Part shown: in pieces, positions 46,152 to 56,095 of the stretch
Numbering within the stretch: the stretch's first letter is position 1
Layout: each line of letters starts with the position of its first letter
Assembly (NCBI RefSeq): GCF_007993065.1
Contig: NZ_VOPL01000006.1
Coordinates: 62,001-126,000 of the forward strand
Source: Paracoccus aurantiacus
Lineage (GTDB): Bacteria > Pseudomonadota > Alphaproteobacteria > Rhodobacterales > Rhodobacteraceae
Length of the DNA: 64,000 nt
Direction of reading: 5' to 3'
Made by a program: the position numbers and the translations under genes
Notes under the pieces: model-generated
Database searches by the model: none
Told to the model about the DNA's origin: nothing
The model's input: the letters and a program-made list of their open reading frames with translations, nothing else

Positions 46152-46862
46152 ATGCGCCCATCTGGCCGAAACTTAAGCGAAATGCGGCCGATTTCAATCG
46201 AGACCGGAGTTATGCGACATGCCGAGGGGTCGTGTCTGATAAAGGTTGGCGGGACACATGTCCTGTGCAGCGCCTCTGTCGAGGAAAAGGCACCGCCTTT
46301 CCTGCGCGGAACCGGAAAGGGTTGGGTCACGGCGGAATATGGCATGCTGCCACGGGCGACAAACACCCGCAATCGCCGAGAGGCCGCGGCTGGCAAGCAG
46401 GGTGGAAGAACCGTTGAAATTCAGCGCCTTATTGGACGATCGCTTCGCGCTGGCGTTGATCTTCGGGCCTTGGGCGAACGTCAGATTGTGGTCGATTGCG
46501 ATGTGATTCAAGCCGATGGCGGGACACGCTGTGCGTCGATCACGGGCGGTTGGGTTGCGCTGCGTCTTGCCATGAACAAGCTTATCGCCGCCGATCTGGT
46601 GACTTCGGACCCGTTGCTGGACAATGTCGCCGCCGTTTCCTGTGGGATCTATGCAGGGCAGCCGGTGGTCGACCTTGATTACGCCGAAGACAGCGAGGCT
46701 GGCACGGACGGCAATTTCGTCATGACCGGCGCAGGTCAACTGATTGAGGTGCAGATGTCGGCGGAGGGCGCGACCTTCTCTCGGCCGCAAATGACCGAGT
46801 TGCTGGACCTTGCGGATGCGGGTGTCGCAAAGCTTGTCGAAGCGCAGAAGGCCGCAATCTGA
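46152..46862 (+). CDS. rph: Ribonuclease PH
   Basis: This 236-residue phosphorolytic 3' exonuclease trims tRNA precursors. The conserved start MRPSGR is followed by [30 protein letters not shown] near 87, [18 protein letters not shown] (about 115-132) and the C-terminal MSAEGATFS segment. AAGGA lies 6 bases before ATG 46152. It heads the operon rph-rdgB-rid-hemW-DUF454, with its stop overlapping the rdgB start (TGATG). It is divergent from hrcA. Confidence 0.96.
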   Translation: MRPSGRNLSEMRPISIETGVMRHAEGSCLIKVGGTHVLCSASVEEKAPPFLRGTGKGWVTAEYGMLPRATNTRNRREAAAGKQGGRTVEIQRLIGRSLRAGVDLRALGERQIVVDCDVIQADGGTRCASITGGWVALRLAMNKLIAADLVTSDPLLDNVAAVSCGIYAGQPVVDLDYAEDSEAGTDGNFVMTGAGQLIEVQMSAEGATFSRPQMTELLDLADAGVAKLVEAQKAAI

Positions 46863-47470
46863 TGCGGCGCTTCGAAGGCACTCGGCTTCTGGTCGCGACC
46901 CATAACGCAGGAAAGCTGGAAGAGATGAGGGCGCTTCTTGCCCCATATGGGGTAGAGGTCGTCGGCGCGGCAGAGATGAGCCTTCCTGAACCTGCGGAAA
47001 CAGAGGATAACTTTGTCGGCAACGCGCGGATCAAGGCGCATGCCGCGGTTGCGGCGACCGGTCTGCCAGCACTATCGGATGACAGCGGGATTTCGGTCGA
47101 TGCGCTTGACGGCGCGCCGGGCGTCTATACCGCCGATTGGGCCGAAACGGGAAACGGCCGCGATTTCGCTATAGCGATGGAGCGCACGTGGCAGGAACTG
47201 GAGGCGCGTGATGCGCCTTCACCTCGATCAGCGCAGTTTCGCTGCACGCTGGTTCTCGCGTGGCCCGACGGTCACGATGAGGTCTTCGAGGGCGTATTGC
47301 CGGGTCAGGTCGTCTGGCCACCGCGCGGCGCTGAGGGGCATGGATATGATCCGATCTTCATGCCGGATGGACATAAGATAACGCTTGGCGAGATGGAGCC
47401 AGAGGCAAAGAATGCGATAAGCCACCGGGCCGTCGCTGTCGCGAAACTGTTGGAGGCCTGCTTTGCATAG
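46862..47470 (+). CDS. rdgB: XTP/dITP diphosphatase (RdgB/HAM1)
   Basis: This 202-residue house-cleaning enzyme hydrolyses non-canonical purine nucleotides such as dITP and XTP. The ATHNAGKLEEM loop (about 12-22) binds the triphosphate and SDDSGISVDALDGAPGVYTADW (about 71-93, with the catalytic Asp residues) is the core motif. GYDPIF and the C-terminal ISHRA complete the family pattern. The start overlaps the rph stop by one base, and the downstream gene begins 8 bases inside its end. Confidence 0.95.
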   Translation: MRRFEGTRLLVATHNAGKLEEMRALLAPYGVEVVGAAEMSLPEPAETEDNFVGNARIKAHAAVAATGLPALSDDSGISVDALDGAPGVYTADWAETGNGRDFAIAMERTWQELEARDAPSPRSAQFRCTLVLAWPDGHDEVFEGVLPGQVVWPPRGAEGHGYDPIFMPDGHKITLGEMEPEAKNAISHRAVAVAKLLEACFA

Positions 47471-47837
47471 GATCTCGACGGGCTCGCCCTTCGAAAAGAC
47501 GATGGGATACAGTCGAGCGGTGGTGAAGGGCGGATGGTGCTTCGTCTCTGGCGTGACGGGGTATGACTACAAGACAATGGTGATGCCCGAGCGTGCGGCA
47601 GATCAGGCGCGAAATTGTTTCGATACCATCGCGGATGTTCTGGCCCAGGCTGGATTCACGATGTCCGATATTGTGCGAGTGCAGTACACCCTTTCCGACG
47701 TTGCTCACCTCGACAGCGTCAGTCCGGTTTTGGGGGAGTTCATGGGCGAGGTTCGCCCTGCTGCCACGATGGTGATCGCCGGACTTATAAAGCCAGAAAT
47801 GCTTATCGAAATCGAAGTGACTGCGCTGAAGGAATGA
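47463..47837 (+). CDS. RidA/YjgF-family protein lacking the catalytic Arg
   Basis: This 124-residue protein has the Rid fold. In archetypal RidA the imine-hydrolysing Arg105 sits in PARS; here the aligned segment is RPAATMV, so that Arg is Ala, and the usual ARLP motif is GLI. It therefore belongs to one of the non-archetypal Rid subfamilies and may not act as an enamine/imine deaminase. Start TTG 47463 overlaps rdgB by 8 bases; no ATG fits the family N-terminus. It sits in the rph-rdgB-hemW operon. Confidence 0.85.
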   Translation: MHRISTGSPFEKTMGYSRAVVKGGWCFVSGVTGYDYKTMVMPERAADQARNCFDTIADVLAQAGFTMSDIVRVQYTLSDVAHLDSVSPVLGEFMGEVRPAATMVIAGLIKPEMLIEIEVTALKE

Positions 47838-48988
47838 TGGAAGACTGGCGGCATGGCGGGTTCGGACTTTACGTGCATTGGCCATTCTGCGCGTCGAAAT
47901 GCCCGTACTGTGACTTCAACAGCCATGTTGCCGCGACAATTGATCACGCTCGCTGGGCCGAGGCCTATCGTTCCGAGATAGCGCGGCTCGGTGCCAGGGT
48001 TCCCGGCCGCGTATTGAACAGCATTTTCTTTGGTGGCGGCACGCCGTCGCTGATGGCGACGGACACCGTCGCGGCGGTGATCGAGGCGGCACGGGATCAG
48101 TGGGCTTTCGCAAACGATATAGAGATCACGCTGGAGGCCAATCCGGGCAGTGTCGATGCGGCGCGTTTTCAGGGCTATGCGGGCGCGGGGGTGAACCGCC
48201 TGTCACTGGGTGTGCAGGCGCTGAACGACAGTGATCTGCGCAGGCTCGGTCGGATGCACACGGTTGCCGAGGCACGACGGGCCTTCGATCTCGCCAAATC
48301 GTGTTTTGAGCGGGTGAGCTTCGATCTTATCTATGCGCGGCAAGATCAGGATGCAGCCGAGTGGCGCAAAGAGTTGAGAGAAGCACTGTCTATGGCCGTG
48401 GATCACCTTTCGCTATACCAGCTGACCATCGAGGACGGCACGGTATTCGGCGCGCGGCATGCGAAGGGCAAGCTTCGCGGCCTACCCGGTGACGATCTGT
48501 CGGCGGACATGTATCTGGAAACGCAAGACATTCTGGCATCGGCTGGCATGCCGGCATACGAGATTTCGAACCACGCTGCTGCAGAGAGCGAATCCCTTCA
48601 CAATCTCATCTATTGGCGCCAGGGGGACTGGGCCGCCGTCGGACCGGGCGCGCATGGGCGGCTGAGCGTCGCCGGTACGCGGCTGCAGACGGTTGCGGAA
48701 CGTATGCCCGGCGCTTGGCTTTCGCGCGTTGACCGCCTCGGCTGCGGTGATGTGGAAGAAGAGGCGCAGAGCGAGGACGATGTTTCGACTGAATATCTGC
48801 TGATGTCCATGCGGCTTGTCGAGGGTATGGATCTAGCAAGATACCACGCTAAAGGGGGGGAGCTGGACACACGACGTGTTGCGCGGCTGGTCAGTGATGG
48901 CCTTTTGTCGATGGACGGTGATCGGGCCAAGGCGACCGCGGCGGGTCGGCCTCTGCTGAATTACGTTCTTCGCGAGATGGCCGCCTGA
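47834..48988 (+). CDS. hemW: HemW, heme chaperone (radical SAM, HemN-like)
   Basis: This 384-residue radical-SAM protein resembles coproporphyrinogen III oxidase, but its family (HemW) acts in heme delivery. The Fe-S motif is CASKCPYC (about 20-27), followed by FNSHVA. FFGGGTPSL, EANPGS, SLGVQALND and RAFDLAKS are HemN/HemW motifs. Two ATGs (47834, 47837) follow GAAGGA; the first overlaps the upstream stop as ATGA. True HemN proteins have a longer N-terminus with an extra Cys, which is absent here. Confidence 0.92.
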   Translation: MMEDWRHGGFGLYVHWPFCASKCPYCDFNSHVAATIDHARWAEAYRSEIARLGARVPGRVLNSIFFGGGTPSLMATDTVAAVIEAARDQWAFANDIEITLEANPGSVDAARFQGYAGAGVNRLSLGVQALNDSDLRRLGRMHTVAEARRAFDLAKSCFERVSFDLIYARQDQDAAEWRKELREALSMAVDHLSLYQLTIEDGTVFGARHAKGKLRGLPGDDLSADMYLETQDILASAGMPAYEISNHAAAESESLHNLIYWRQGDWAAVGPGAHGRLSVAGTRLQTVAERMPGAWLSRVDRLGCGDVEEEAQSEDDVSTEYLLMSMRLVEGMDLARYHAKGGELDTRRVARLVSDGLLSMDGDRAKATAAGRPLLNYVLREMAA

Positions 48989-49341
48989 TGCGCCTTATTT
49001 ATCTGACCATTGGATGGATCGCCGTAGGATGCGCCGTTGTCGGTGCGGTGTTGCCGATCGTGCCGACCGTGCCGTTCCTTCTGGTTGCGCTATGGGCGTT
49101 CAGTCGCTCGTCCGAGCGGCTGCGTCAAAGGCTACTGGCCGACCCGACCTTCGGTCCCGATATCAGGCACTGGCAGGAACGTGGTGCGATCAGGCGACCT
49201 GCGAAAGTAATGGCTATTGTCGCGATGGCAGGAAGTGTCGCCATCGGGCTTCTGATGCACCTTCCTGCGCTTGCCATCACGGCACAGGCAATAGTCCTCT
49301 CGGCCGTAAGCTTATTTATTGTAACAAGACCAGAGACTTAA
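48988..49341 (+). CDS. DUF454 family (YbaN-like) membrane protein
   Basis: This 117-residue inner-membrane protein has three hydrophobic segments (about 4-24, 27-40 and 75-112). The GxVLPIVPTVPFLLVALWAFSRSS stretch (split across residues 19-42) is the DUF454 signature. Its start overlaps the hemW stop by one base, and it ends 4 bases inside the convergent parB gene. Function is unknown. Confidence 0.88.
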   Translation: MRLIYLTIGWIAVGCAVVGAVLPIVPTVPFLLVALWAFSRSSERLRQRLLADPTFGPDIRHWQERGAIRRPAKVMAIVAMAGSVAIGLLMHLPALAITAQAIVLSAVSLFIVTRPET

Positions 49342-50207
49342 TTGCTTCCCGCAAGAATCTGGCAAAGACGATCAAGCTGTTCTAGATCACGATAAGTAAT
49401 CGTCATCTGACCGCCGTCATTGCCGCTGTGCTTTATCTGGACACGCATCTTCAAGGTTGCCGTCAGATCGCCCTCCAGCGCGCGTGTATCGGCGTCCTTT
49501 TCGCTGTCAGCACGCGGCTTAGTCGGCTTCGAAGTCTTTTCGCGCATCAGAGATTCGACTTCTCGCACGGAAAGGTCTTTCTCAATAATCCGGCGCGCAA
49601 TTGCCGTCGCATTGTCTGCAGTGACCAGCGCGCGTGCGTGTCCTGCCGAAAGCTTTTCCTCGCGCACCCATTCCTGCACTTGATCAGGAAGATTCAGCAG
49701 CCTGAGCAGGTTCGCAATATGGCTGCGGCTTTTGCCCAAAGCCTCGGCGAGCTTTTCCTGCGTATGCCCGAACCGGGTCATCAACTGCTTGTAGGATGCG
49801 GCCTCGTCAATCGCATTCAGGTCTGCGCGCTGAATGTTCTCGATGATCGCGACTTCCAGCATCTCCGCGTCGCTGAAATCGCGGATGATCACCGGAAGCT
49901 CATGCACCTGAGCCATCTGAGAAGCGCGCCAGCGCCGTTCGCCCGCGACGATCTGGTAGATATTCGTATCGTCCGGGTGGCGGCGGACGATGAGAGGCTG
50001 AATAACGCCGCGGCTGCGTATCGAATCCGCCAGTTCGGAAAGCGCGGCCTGGTCGAAAACCCGACGTGGCTGATCTGGGTTGGGTGCGATCTGCTCGGTG
50101 GGGACCATCTCCGTTCCTTCGCGCGAGACGGCCGTTTCTTCTGGCTGCAGGTCTGCCATCAACGCCGAGAGGCCACGGCCAAGGCTGCTACGCTTGTTCT
50201 GGCTCAT
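49338..50207 (-). CDS. parB: Chromosome partitioning protein ParB
   Basis: This 289-residue CTP-dependent clamp binds parS and recruits ParA. The N-terminal IRSRGVIQPLIVRR and AGERRWRASQ (about 85-95) form the CTP-binding region. A helix-turn-helix with LAEALGKSRSHIANLLRLLNL (split, about 150-172) follows, then a C-terminal dimer domain. Its start overlaps parA in ATGA form. Two parS sites are at 51549 and 53400, 1.3 and 3.2 kb away, which places this on the main chromosome near the origin. Confidence 0.96.
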   Translation of the reverse strand: MSQNKRSSLGRGLSALMADLQPEETAVSREGTEMVPTEQIAPNPDQPRRVFDQAALSELADSIRSRGVIQPLIVRRHPDDTNIYQIVAGERRWRASQMAQVHELPVIIRDFSDAEMLEVAIIENIQRADLNAIDEAASYKQLMTRFGHTQEKLAEALGKSRSHIANLLRLLNLPDQVQEWVREEKLSAGHARALVTADNATAIARRIIEKDLSVREVESLMREKTSKPTKPRADSEKDADTRALEGDLTATLKMRVQIKHSGNDGGQMTITYRDLEQLDRLCQILAGSN

Positions 50208-50983
50208 TTACGTAAGTCCTTCTGGCGATTAAGAAATTCTTCGGTCAGCGCAAGATAGGCGCGACTCCCGCTTGAGCTTGGGTCATATGCCGTGACGGGC
50301 AGGCCGTGCGACGGTGCTTCTGAAATGCGCACGTTCCGCGGTATGATGGTGTCGTAGACCAGCTCGCCCAAGGTCGCGCGCGCGTCCGCCTCGACCTGTT
50401 GAGAGAGGTTGTTTCTGCCGTCATACATCGTAAGCACGACCCCATCGACACGCAGCGCGGGATTCGCGCTCTGACGGACCTCGCGGACAGTCATGAGCAA
50501 CTGCGAAAGCCCTTCAAGCGCGTAGAACTCCGCCTGAAGCGGCACGAGCACCGTATCCGCGGCGACGAGCGCGTTGACGGTGAGCAGTCCCAACGCCGGC
50601 GGGCAATCTATCAGAATATAGTCGAGCCCACTTGCCATGCCCAACGCCGCGCGCATCAGCTTTACGCGATCTGGCTTGGTGGCAAAGTCGATATCGCCAG
50701 AACTGAGATCAGGTGTCGAGGGCACCAGCTTCAGATTGTCGATGTTTGTCGGAAGGGTCGCCTCATCAAGGTCATAGCGTCCGGCAAGCAGATCATAAGA
50801 TGTCGCGTTTCGACCTTTGACCGGACAGCCAACGCCCGTTGATGCGTTTCCCTGCGGATCCAGATCGATGATCAATGTCGAAAGCCCGCGCGCGGCAAGG
50901 CCGGCACCAAGGTTGACCGCAGTTGTCGTCTTGCCAACGCCACCTTTCTGGTTCGCGAGGGCGATTATTGTGGGATCAGGCAT
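50204..50983 (-). CDS. parA: Chromosome partitioning ATPase ParA
   Basis: This 259-residue Walker-type ATPase drives origin segregation. The deviant Walker A is NQKGGVGKTTTAVNLG (11-26) with the signature first Lys. DLDPQGN near 40 is Walker A-prime and the LIDCPPALG stretch near 123 is Walker B. It overlaps rsmG by 8 bases upstream and parB by 4 downstream. Length and absence of a DNA-binding N-terminal domain mark the chromosomal type Ib-like/Soj family. Confidence 0.97.
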   Translation of the reverse strand: MPDPTIIALANQKGGVGKTTTAVNLGAGLAARGLSTLIIDLDPQGNASTGVGCPVKGRNATSYDLLAGRYDLDEATLPTNIDNLKLVPSTPDLSSGDIDFATKPDRVKLMRAALGMASGLDYILIDCPPALGLLTVNALVAADTVLVPLQAEFYALEGLSQLLMTVREVRQSANPALRVDGVVLTMYDGRNNLSQQVEADARATLGELVYDTIIPRNVRISEAPSHGLPVTAYDPSSSGSRAYLALTEEFLNRQKDLRK

Positions 50984-51569
50984 TAGGCTCGATATTCCTC
51001 AACTTCATGACCACCGATTCAGTGTCGGTTGCACTTTTATAGGTTTCCAGATCAAACGACCAACTGGTGCGAGCGTCTTCGACCTCCTGTCTCCATGATC
51101 TTCCCTTCAATAGCCAAGCCTCCCCTGTGCTTGCAAGCTGAGAGAACAGCATAGGCAATAGCTTTTGAAGGGGCGCAAGCGCGCGGGCACTGGCGAAATC
51201 ATGATCCGAGCGTGCAAGCGCCTCAATTCTTTTGGTCTTTACGGTCAGCCTTGGCAAACCGAGCTCTCTCTTACAGGTGCTCAGGAAGGCAGATTTTCGC
51301 GCATCGCTTTCGACAAGAGAAATGTCGACGGGATGTTCTCGTGCCAAGATAGCGATTACGATCCCTGGAAGTCCTCCGCCGCTGCCGAGGTCTATCCAGG
51401 AGCCTTTATGGGGCTTCGCGTGCTTATAGAGTTGGGCGGAATCACGGATGTGTCTCTGCTGAAAGTCTGCCACAGTTTGGGGCGCGACGAGGTTAATCGT
51501 CGGGTTCCATTTTTTGACAAGCGCTGAATAGCCGCTGAGCAGCGCCTCTGTTTCACGTGAAACATCCAT
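50976..51569 (-). CDS. rsmG: 16S rRNA (guanine-527-N7)-methyltransferase
   Basis: This 197-residue enzyme methylates G527 of 16S rRNA. The SAM site is WIDLGSGGGLPGIVIA (about 57-73). HIRDSAQL near 40 and ASARALAPLQKLL near 130 are also conserved. Codons 2-6 (VSRET) are encoded by a perfect parS site. It overlaps parA by 8 bases and begins exactly at the mnmG end (51569), the standard gidA-gidB arrangement. Confidence 0.96.
   Translation of the reverse strand: MDVSRETEALLSGYSALVKKWNPTINLVAPQTVADFQQRHIRDSAQLYKHAKPHKGSWIDLGSGGGLPGIVIAILAREHPVDISLVESDARKSAFLSTCKRELGLPRLTVKTKRIEALARSDHDFASARALAPLQKLLPMLFSQLASTGEAWLLKGRSWRQEVEDARTSWSFDLETYKSATDTESVVMKLRNIEPNA
51549..51564. other. parS site (perfect 16-base palindrome)
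   Basis: TGTTTCACGTGAAACA matches the widely conserved parS consensus at all 16 positions. It overlaps the first codons of rsmG and lies 0.6 kb from parA. Confidence 0.95.
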
Positions 51570-53407
51570 CAGCTGCGGCTTGCCCTTTTTGAGGTTGCGA
51601 TCAGCAATGAAAGAGCAGCAGGGGTCATCCCTTCGATCTTGGCGGCCGCCGCAATGGAGCCAGGCCGGTTTGCCGAGAGCTTCAATTGCAGTTCGCGCGA
51701 CAGGCCAGGTATGTTGGCGTAGTCTAAACCTTCAGCGATAGCTACCGCCTCGTCTCGGCGGAGAGCCGAGGCTTCCTTGCGCTGCCGCTCTTCATATTGA
51801 GCGTATGTCGCGTCAATCTTCAGCTGCTTCTGGACAGGAACGTCAAATTCGGGGATGTCGACATCAAGCTCGTAAAGCCGTTGAAACCCTACCTCGCTAT
51901 TTGCCAGCAACTCATACGCACTACGTCGGCGCCCGTCACGACCAGTAGGCAGGCCGACCGCTGCAACTTGTTTCGGGACATATTCTCTGGACTTCAGATC
52001 CGCGGTCGCGATGGCCAACCGATCGGCCTTCCGGTTGAATTGGTCCTTCCTTGCGTCTCCGACGCATCCCAGCTCTATGCCCTTCGGTGTGAGGCGTTGG
52101 TCGGCATTGTCGGCGCGCAGCGAAAGCCTGAACTCGGCGCGTGACGTAAACATGCGATACGGCTCGGTGGCCCCGCGCGCGGTGAGATCATCAACCATCA
52201 CGCCGATATACGAGTCGGCCCTCGAGAAGGTCACCGGGTCCTCGCTCGCGGCATTCAGGCCCGCGACAAGGCCTTGCGCAGCAGCTTCTTCGTAACCGGT
52301 CGTTCCGTTTATCTGCCCTGCCAGATACAGCCCCTCGATTTCGCGCAGTTCCAAGCGCTTATCCAGCGCGCGAGGGTCGACATAATCATACTCGACCGCA
52401 TAACCCGGCTGTAGAATGCTCGCGTTTTCAAGGCCCGTAATCGACCGTATGTAGTCACGCTGAACGTCCATCGGTAGCGACGTCGAAATACCGTTGGGAT
52501 ATACGATATGCGTCTCGAGCCCTTCAGGCTCAAGGAATATTTGGTGGGAATCCTTATCAGCGAAGCGGTGAATCTTATCCTCGATAGAGGGACAGTAGCG
52601 CGGGCCCACGCCCTCGATGCGGCCGCCGTACATTGCTGAGCGAGAAAGATTTTCCCGAATGATGTCGTGGGTGCGCGGATTTGTATGCGTAATGCCACAA
52701 CTGATCTGGCGCAGTTGTGCCCGATCGGACAAGAATGAAAGAAATTCAGTGTCCTCGTCTCCAGGCTGCTCTGCCAGAATAGCCCAGTTAATCGTTCGAC
52801 CATCGAGCCTTGGCGGGGTCCCGGTTTTCAGCCGCCCAAGCGGGAGCTTCAGGTCGCGGATCATGTTTCCCAGGCGCGATGCCGAACCATCGCCCCAGCG
52901 ACCTGCAGGGCGAGATTCCTCACCAATGTGGATCAGACCATTCAGGAACGTCCCAGTTGTAAGCACTACGCGCGAAGCTGATATAGCATCGCTCGCCAGT
53001 GCTATGCCCGTAATTTTTCCACCTTTCACAAGCAGGTCAGTTACTTCACCAAAGACCAGCGTGATTCCGGGTATCAGCGAAAGAGCGGTATTTGCAGCAC
53101 GCCTATACGCATCCCTATCTGCCTGTGTTCGCGGGCCCTGCACGGCTGGGCCCTTTCGCCTGTTCAACAAGCGGAACTGGATACCGGCCGCATCGGCCAA
53201 GCGCCCCATTAGGCCGTCCATCGCATCGATCTCACGAACCAGGTGGCCCTTCCCGAGCCCTCCGATCGCGGGATTGCAGGACATCGTCCCCACGTCGCGC
53301 TCTGACATCGTGACCAAGGCAACACTCTTCCCAAGCCGCGCCGCAGCTGCTGCAGCCTCGGTCCCGGCATGGCCTGCGCCGATGACGATCACATCAAAAT
53401 GTTTCAC
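51569..53407 (-). CDS. mnmG: tRNA uridine 5-carboxymethylaminomethyl modification enzyme MnmG (GidA)
   Basis: This 612-residue FAD enzyme works with MnmE to modify U34 of certain tRNAs. The FAD Rossmann motif [18 protein letters not shown] is at 9-26. CNPAIGG near 48 and [12 protein letters not shown] near 268 are MnmG signatures. The C-terminal helical tRNA-binding part ends in STSK-like residues. Translation starts at GTG 53407, and the start codon lies inside a near-perfect parS site. It is 12 bases after mnmE. Confidence 0.97.
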   Translation of the reverse strand: MKHFDVIVIGAGHAGTEAAAAAARLGKSVALVTMSERDVGTMSCNPAIGGLGKGHLVREIDAMDGLMGRLADAAGIQFRLLNRRKGPAVQGPRTQADRDAYRRAANTALSLIPGITLVFGEVTDLLVKGGKITGIALASDAISASRVVLTTGTFLNGLIHIGEESRPAGRWGDGSASRLGNMIRDLKLPLGRLKTGTPPRLDGRTINWAILAEQPGDEDTEFLSFLSDRAQLRQISCGITHTNPRTHDIIRENLSRSAMYGGRIEGVGPRYCPSIEDKIHRFADKDSHQIFLEPEGLETHIVYPNGISTSLPMDVQRDYIRSITGLENASILQPGYAVEYDYVDPRALDKRLELREIEGLYLAGQINGTTGYEEAAAQGLVAGLNAASEDPVTFSRADSYIGVMVDDLTARGATEPYRMFTSRAEFRLSLRADNADQRLTPKGIELGCVGDARKDQFNRKADRLAIATADLKSREYVPKQVAAVGLPTGRDGRRRSAYELLANSEVGFQRLYELDVDIPEFDVPVQKQLKIDATYAQYEERQRKEASALRRDEAVAIAEGLDYANIPGLSRELQLKLSANRPGSIAAAAKIEGMTPAALSLLIATSKRASRS

Positions 53408-53415
53408 GTGAAACG
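53400..53415. other. parS site (15 of 16 bases)
   Basis: TGTTTCACGTGAAACG differs from the parS consensus only in the last base. It covers the mnmG start codon and lies about 3.1 kb from the proposed oriC. Confidence 0.9.
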
Positions 53416-53419
53416 GTCC

Positions 53420-54679
53420 TTACTTTCCGATGCAGAATGAGCTGAAGACCCTTCCAAGATAGTCTTCGACGTCCACTCTGCCAACCAATCTTTCGAGATG
53501 GTGATGAGCCTCTCGCAAAGCCTCCGAAAGAAGCTCCGCCGGGGTGTCTGCGGCTACTTCCAGCGAGAGCGCCGCATTTTCCATCGCGTCCGCCTGCCGC
53601 GCATGACTGGAAACCCCAGACTGCGTTACGCGATCACGCAAAACGGAAAAAACATCGTTCAAAAGGTCGTCAACACCTTTCCCAGTCACGCTGGATATCG
53701 CGTCAGCATCACCCGTGATGTCACCTTTGCTTTTCACGAACAGATCATCAGGTCGCGCAAGATCAGCCACATTCTCCGGAGCATCTCCAATGAAGATTCG
53801 CAAATCAGCGCCTTCCGCTCGCGACCTTGTTCGTTCGATCCCGATACCTTCTACAAGGTCATCCGTTTCGCGAATTCCCGCCGTATCAAGAAAAGTCACT
53901 GGCAAACCCCGAAGATCGGCCCGAAACTCGACGACGTCGCGGGTCGTTCCTGGTTGCTCAGTCACAATCGCGATGTCTTTCCGCGCAATTGCGTTCATCA
54001 ACGACGACTTCCCGGCATTTGGTGCGCCAACCAAGGCAACCTCGAAGCCTTCGCGCAGTCGCGCCCGGGCAGGATACCCCGTCAGTTCTTCTCTGATTGA
54101 CGACCTTACATCCGCAATGAGCTGCCACACATGATCCGCGACATCATCCGGTATTTCTTCATCGGCGAAATCGATTGACGCTGTCAGAAGCGACCCCGCC
54201 TCTAGCAGCTTCTCCCGCCAAATGGACGCGACCCGGCCTAGCGATCCCGTTGCCGCTTCAACTGCCAACTTGCGCTGCGCCTCGGTCTCTGCCGCAAGCA
54301 AATCGGAAAGACCCTCAACCTCTGCCAAATCCATCTGGCCGGCCACAAATGAGCGAAGCGTGAACTCGCCAGCCTCGGCGCGACGAAGGCCATTCCTCAG
54401 CAGCGCTTCTTCCAGACGCCTTACGACGACGGGCGCACCATGAAGCTGGAATTCGCAGCTCGCCTCGCCCGTAAAGCTCGAGCCAGCATCGAACCGCAGC
54501 ACCAAAGCGCGGTCTATAATGTCGTCGCCATCGCGAATCGAGCGATAATAGCAATAGCGAGGTTCGGGCAGCGGTCCTGCCAATATCTCGGCAACTTCCC
54601 GCGACCTTGGCCCGCTAACCCGGACGATTGAGACGCCGCCCCGTCCGGGCGGCGTCGATTCTGCAAATATCGTTTCCAC
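53420..54679 (-). CDS. mnmE: tRNA modification GTPase MnmE (TrmE)
   Basis: This 419-residue GTPase pairs with MnmG. It has the N-terminal formyl-THF binding domain (about 1-110), a helical domain, and an inserted G domain with GAPNAGKSSL (about 216-225), DTAG near 265 and EIPD-type switch residues. It ends in FCIGK, the invariant C-terminus whose Cys helps catalysis. GTG 54679 is the start. At 419 residues it is shorter than the usual 450, with the difference in the helical domain. Part of hemJ-rho-mnmE-mnmG-rsmG-parA-parB. Confidence 0.96.
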   Translation of the reverse strand: METIFAESTPPGRGGVSIVRVSGPRSREVAEILAGPLPEPRYCYYRSIRDGDDIIDRALVLRFDAGSSFTGEASCEFQLHGAPVVVRRLEEALLRNGLRRAEAGEFTLRSFVAGQMDLAEVEGLSDLLAAETEAQRKLAVEAATGSLGRVASIWREKLLEAGSLLTASIDFADEEIPDDVADHVWQLIADVRSSIREELTGYPARARLREGFEVALVGAPNAGKSSLMNAIARKDIAIVTEQPGTTRDVVEFRADLRGLPVTFLDTAGIRETDDLVEGIGIERTRSRAEGADLRIFIGDAPENVADLARPDDLFVKSKGDITGDADAISSVTGKGVDDLLNDVFSVLRDRVTQSGVSSHARQADAMENAALSLEVAADTPAELLSEALREAHHHLERLVGRVDVEDYLGRVFSSFCIGK

Positions 54680-54685
54680 GCCGCA

Positions 54686-55957
54686 TCACGCGTTCATGGA
54701 TTCGAAGAAATCTGCGTTGTTCTTCGTCTGTTTCAGCTTCGAAATCAGGAACTCGATAGCGTCCGTGGTGCCCATCGGGTTCAAGATGCGGCGCAACAGG
54801 TAAGTCTTCTGCAGGTCTTTGGAATCAACAAGCAATTCTTCCTTCCGCGTCCCCGACTTCAGAATGTCCATGGCGGGGAATACGCGCTTGTCAGCCACCT
54901 TGCGGTCCAGCACGATCTCGCTGTTGCCGGTGCCCTTGAACTCCTCAAAGATGACCTCGTCCATCCGAGAGCCGGTATCGATCAGCGCCGTTGCGATGAT
55001 GGTCAGTGACCCGCCTTCCTCGATATTTCGTGCGGCACCGAAGAATCGCTTCGGACGTTGCAGGGCGTTCGCATCGACACCGCCGGTCAGCACCTTACCA
55101 GAGCTTGGGACAACCGTGTTAAACGCCCTACCAAGTCTTGTGATCGAATCGAGAAGAATCACAACATCTCGCTTATGCTCCACGAGGCGCTTCGCCTTTT
55201 CGATCACCATCTCGGAAACGGCAACGTGGCGGCTCGCGGGTTCGTCGAAGGTCGACGAAACGACCTCTCCCCTGACCGAGCGCTGCATGTCAGTGACCTC
55301 TTCGGGCCGCTCGTCGATCAGCAGCACGATCAGATAGCATTCCGGATGGTTCCGCTCGATGGAATGAGCGATGTTCTGCAACAGAACCGTCTTACCTGTC
55401 CGCGGCGGTGCCACGATCAGCGAACGCTGACCCTTGCCGATCGGTGCCACCAGATCAATGATCCTTGCCGAGCGATCCTTGATGGTCGGGTCTTCGATTT
55501 CCATCTTCAGACGCTCATCGGGATAAAGCGGCGTCAGGTTGTCGAACGCGACCTTGTGACGCGCACGTTCCGGATCTTCAAAGTTGATCTTCTCGACCTT
55601 GGTCAGCGCGAAATAGCGCTCATTCTCACCCGGCGCGCGGATCACGCCCTCGACAGTGTCACCGGTTCGCAGCGAATGCTGCCGGATCATATCCGGGCTG
55701 ACATAGATGTCGTCGGGTCCAGGCAAATAGTTGGCTTCGGTCGAGCGCAGGAAGCCGAAGCCATCCTGCACGACCTCAAGCACACCATCGCCGCCGATAT
55801 CGTATCCATCCTCGGCATGTTCCTTCAGGATCGAGAACATCATCTCGCCCTTGCGCATGGTCGAGGCGTTTTCGATCTCCCATTCTTCGGCCATCGCCAG
55901 AAGATCCTTCGGGCTTTTCGCCTTCAGATCCGACAGGTTCAATCTTTCATCGCTCAT
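54686..55957 (-). CDS. rho: Transcription termination factor Rho
   Basis: This 423-residue hexameric RNA helicase ends transcripts. The N-terminal Rho domain (about 1-45) and cold-shock-like RNA-binding domain (about 55-125, with [22 protein letters not shown]) precede the ATPase. Walker A is [12 protein letters not shown] (about 178-189), and the R-loop region with [12 protein letters not shown] is present. Its gene is next to hemJ, a neighbour pair near the origin in many alphaproteobacteria. Confidence 0.97.
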   Translation of the reverse strand: MSDERLNLSDLKAKSPKDLLAMAEEWEIENASTMRKGEMMFSILKEHAEDGYDIGGDGVLEVVQDGFGFLRSTEANYLPGPDDIYVSPDMIRQHSLRTGDTVEGVIRAPGENERYFALTKVEKINFEDPERARHKVAFDNLTPLYPDERLKMEIEDPTIKDRSARIIDLVAPIGKGQRSLIVAPPRTGKTVLLQNIAHSIERNHPECYLIVLLIDERPEEVTDMQRSVRGEVVSSTFDEPASRHVAVSEMVIEKAKRLVEHKRDVVILLDSITRLGRAFNTVVPSSGKVLTGGVDANALQRPKRFFGAARNIEEGGSLTIIATALIDTGSRMDEVIFEEFKGTGNSEIVLDRKVADKRVFPAMDILKSGTRKEELLVDSKDLQKTYLLRRILNPMGTTDAIEFLISKLKQTKNNADFFESMNA

Positions 55958-56095
55958 CGCATCACCGAAAATCTCGCCCGCATTGCAGGCTGTCGCATTT
56001 TGTCATGGAGAAAATCCTCACCGGACGGCGGGATCGTTGCGCGCCGCATACCCGAGCGCGCGGGGTGAGTCAACTTTTCTTGGCGAATTGTTGTC

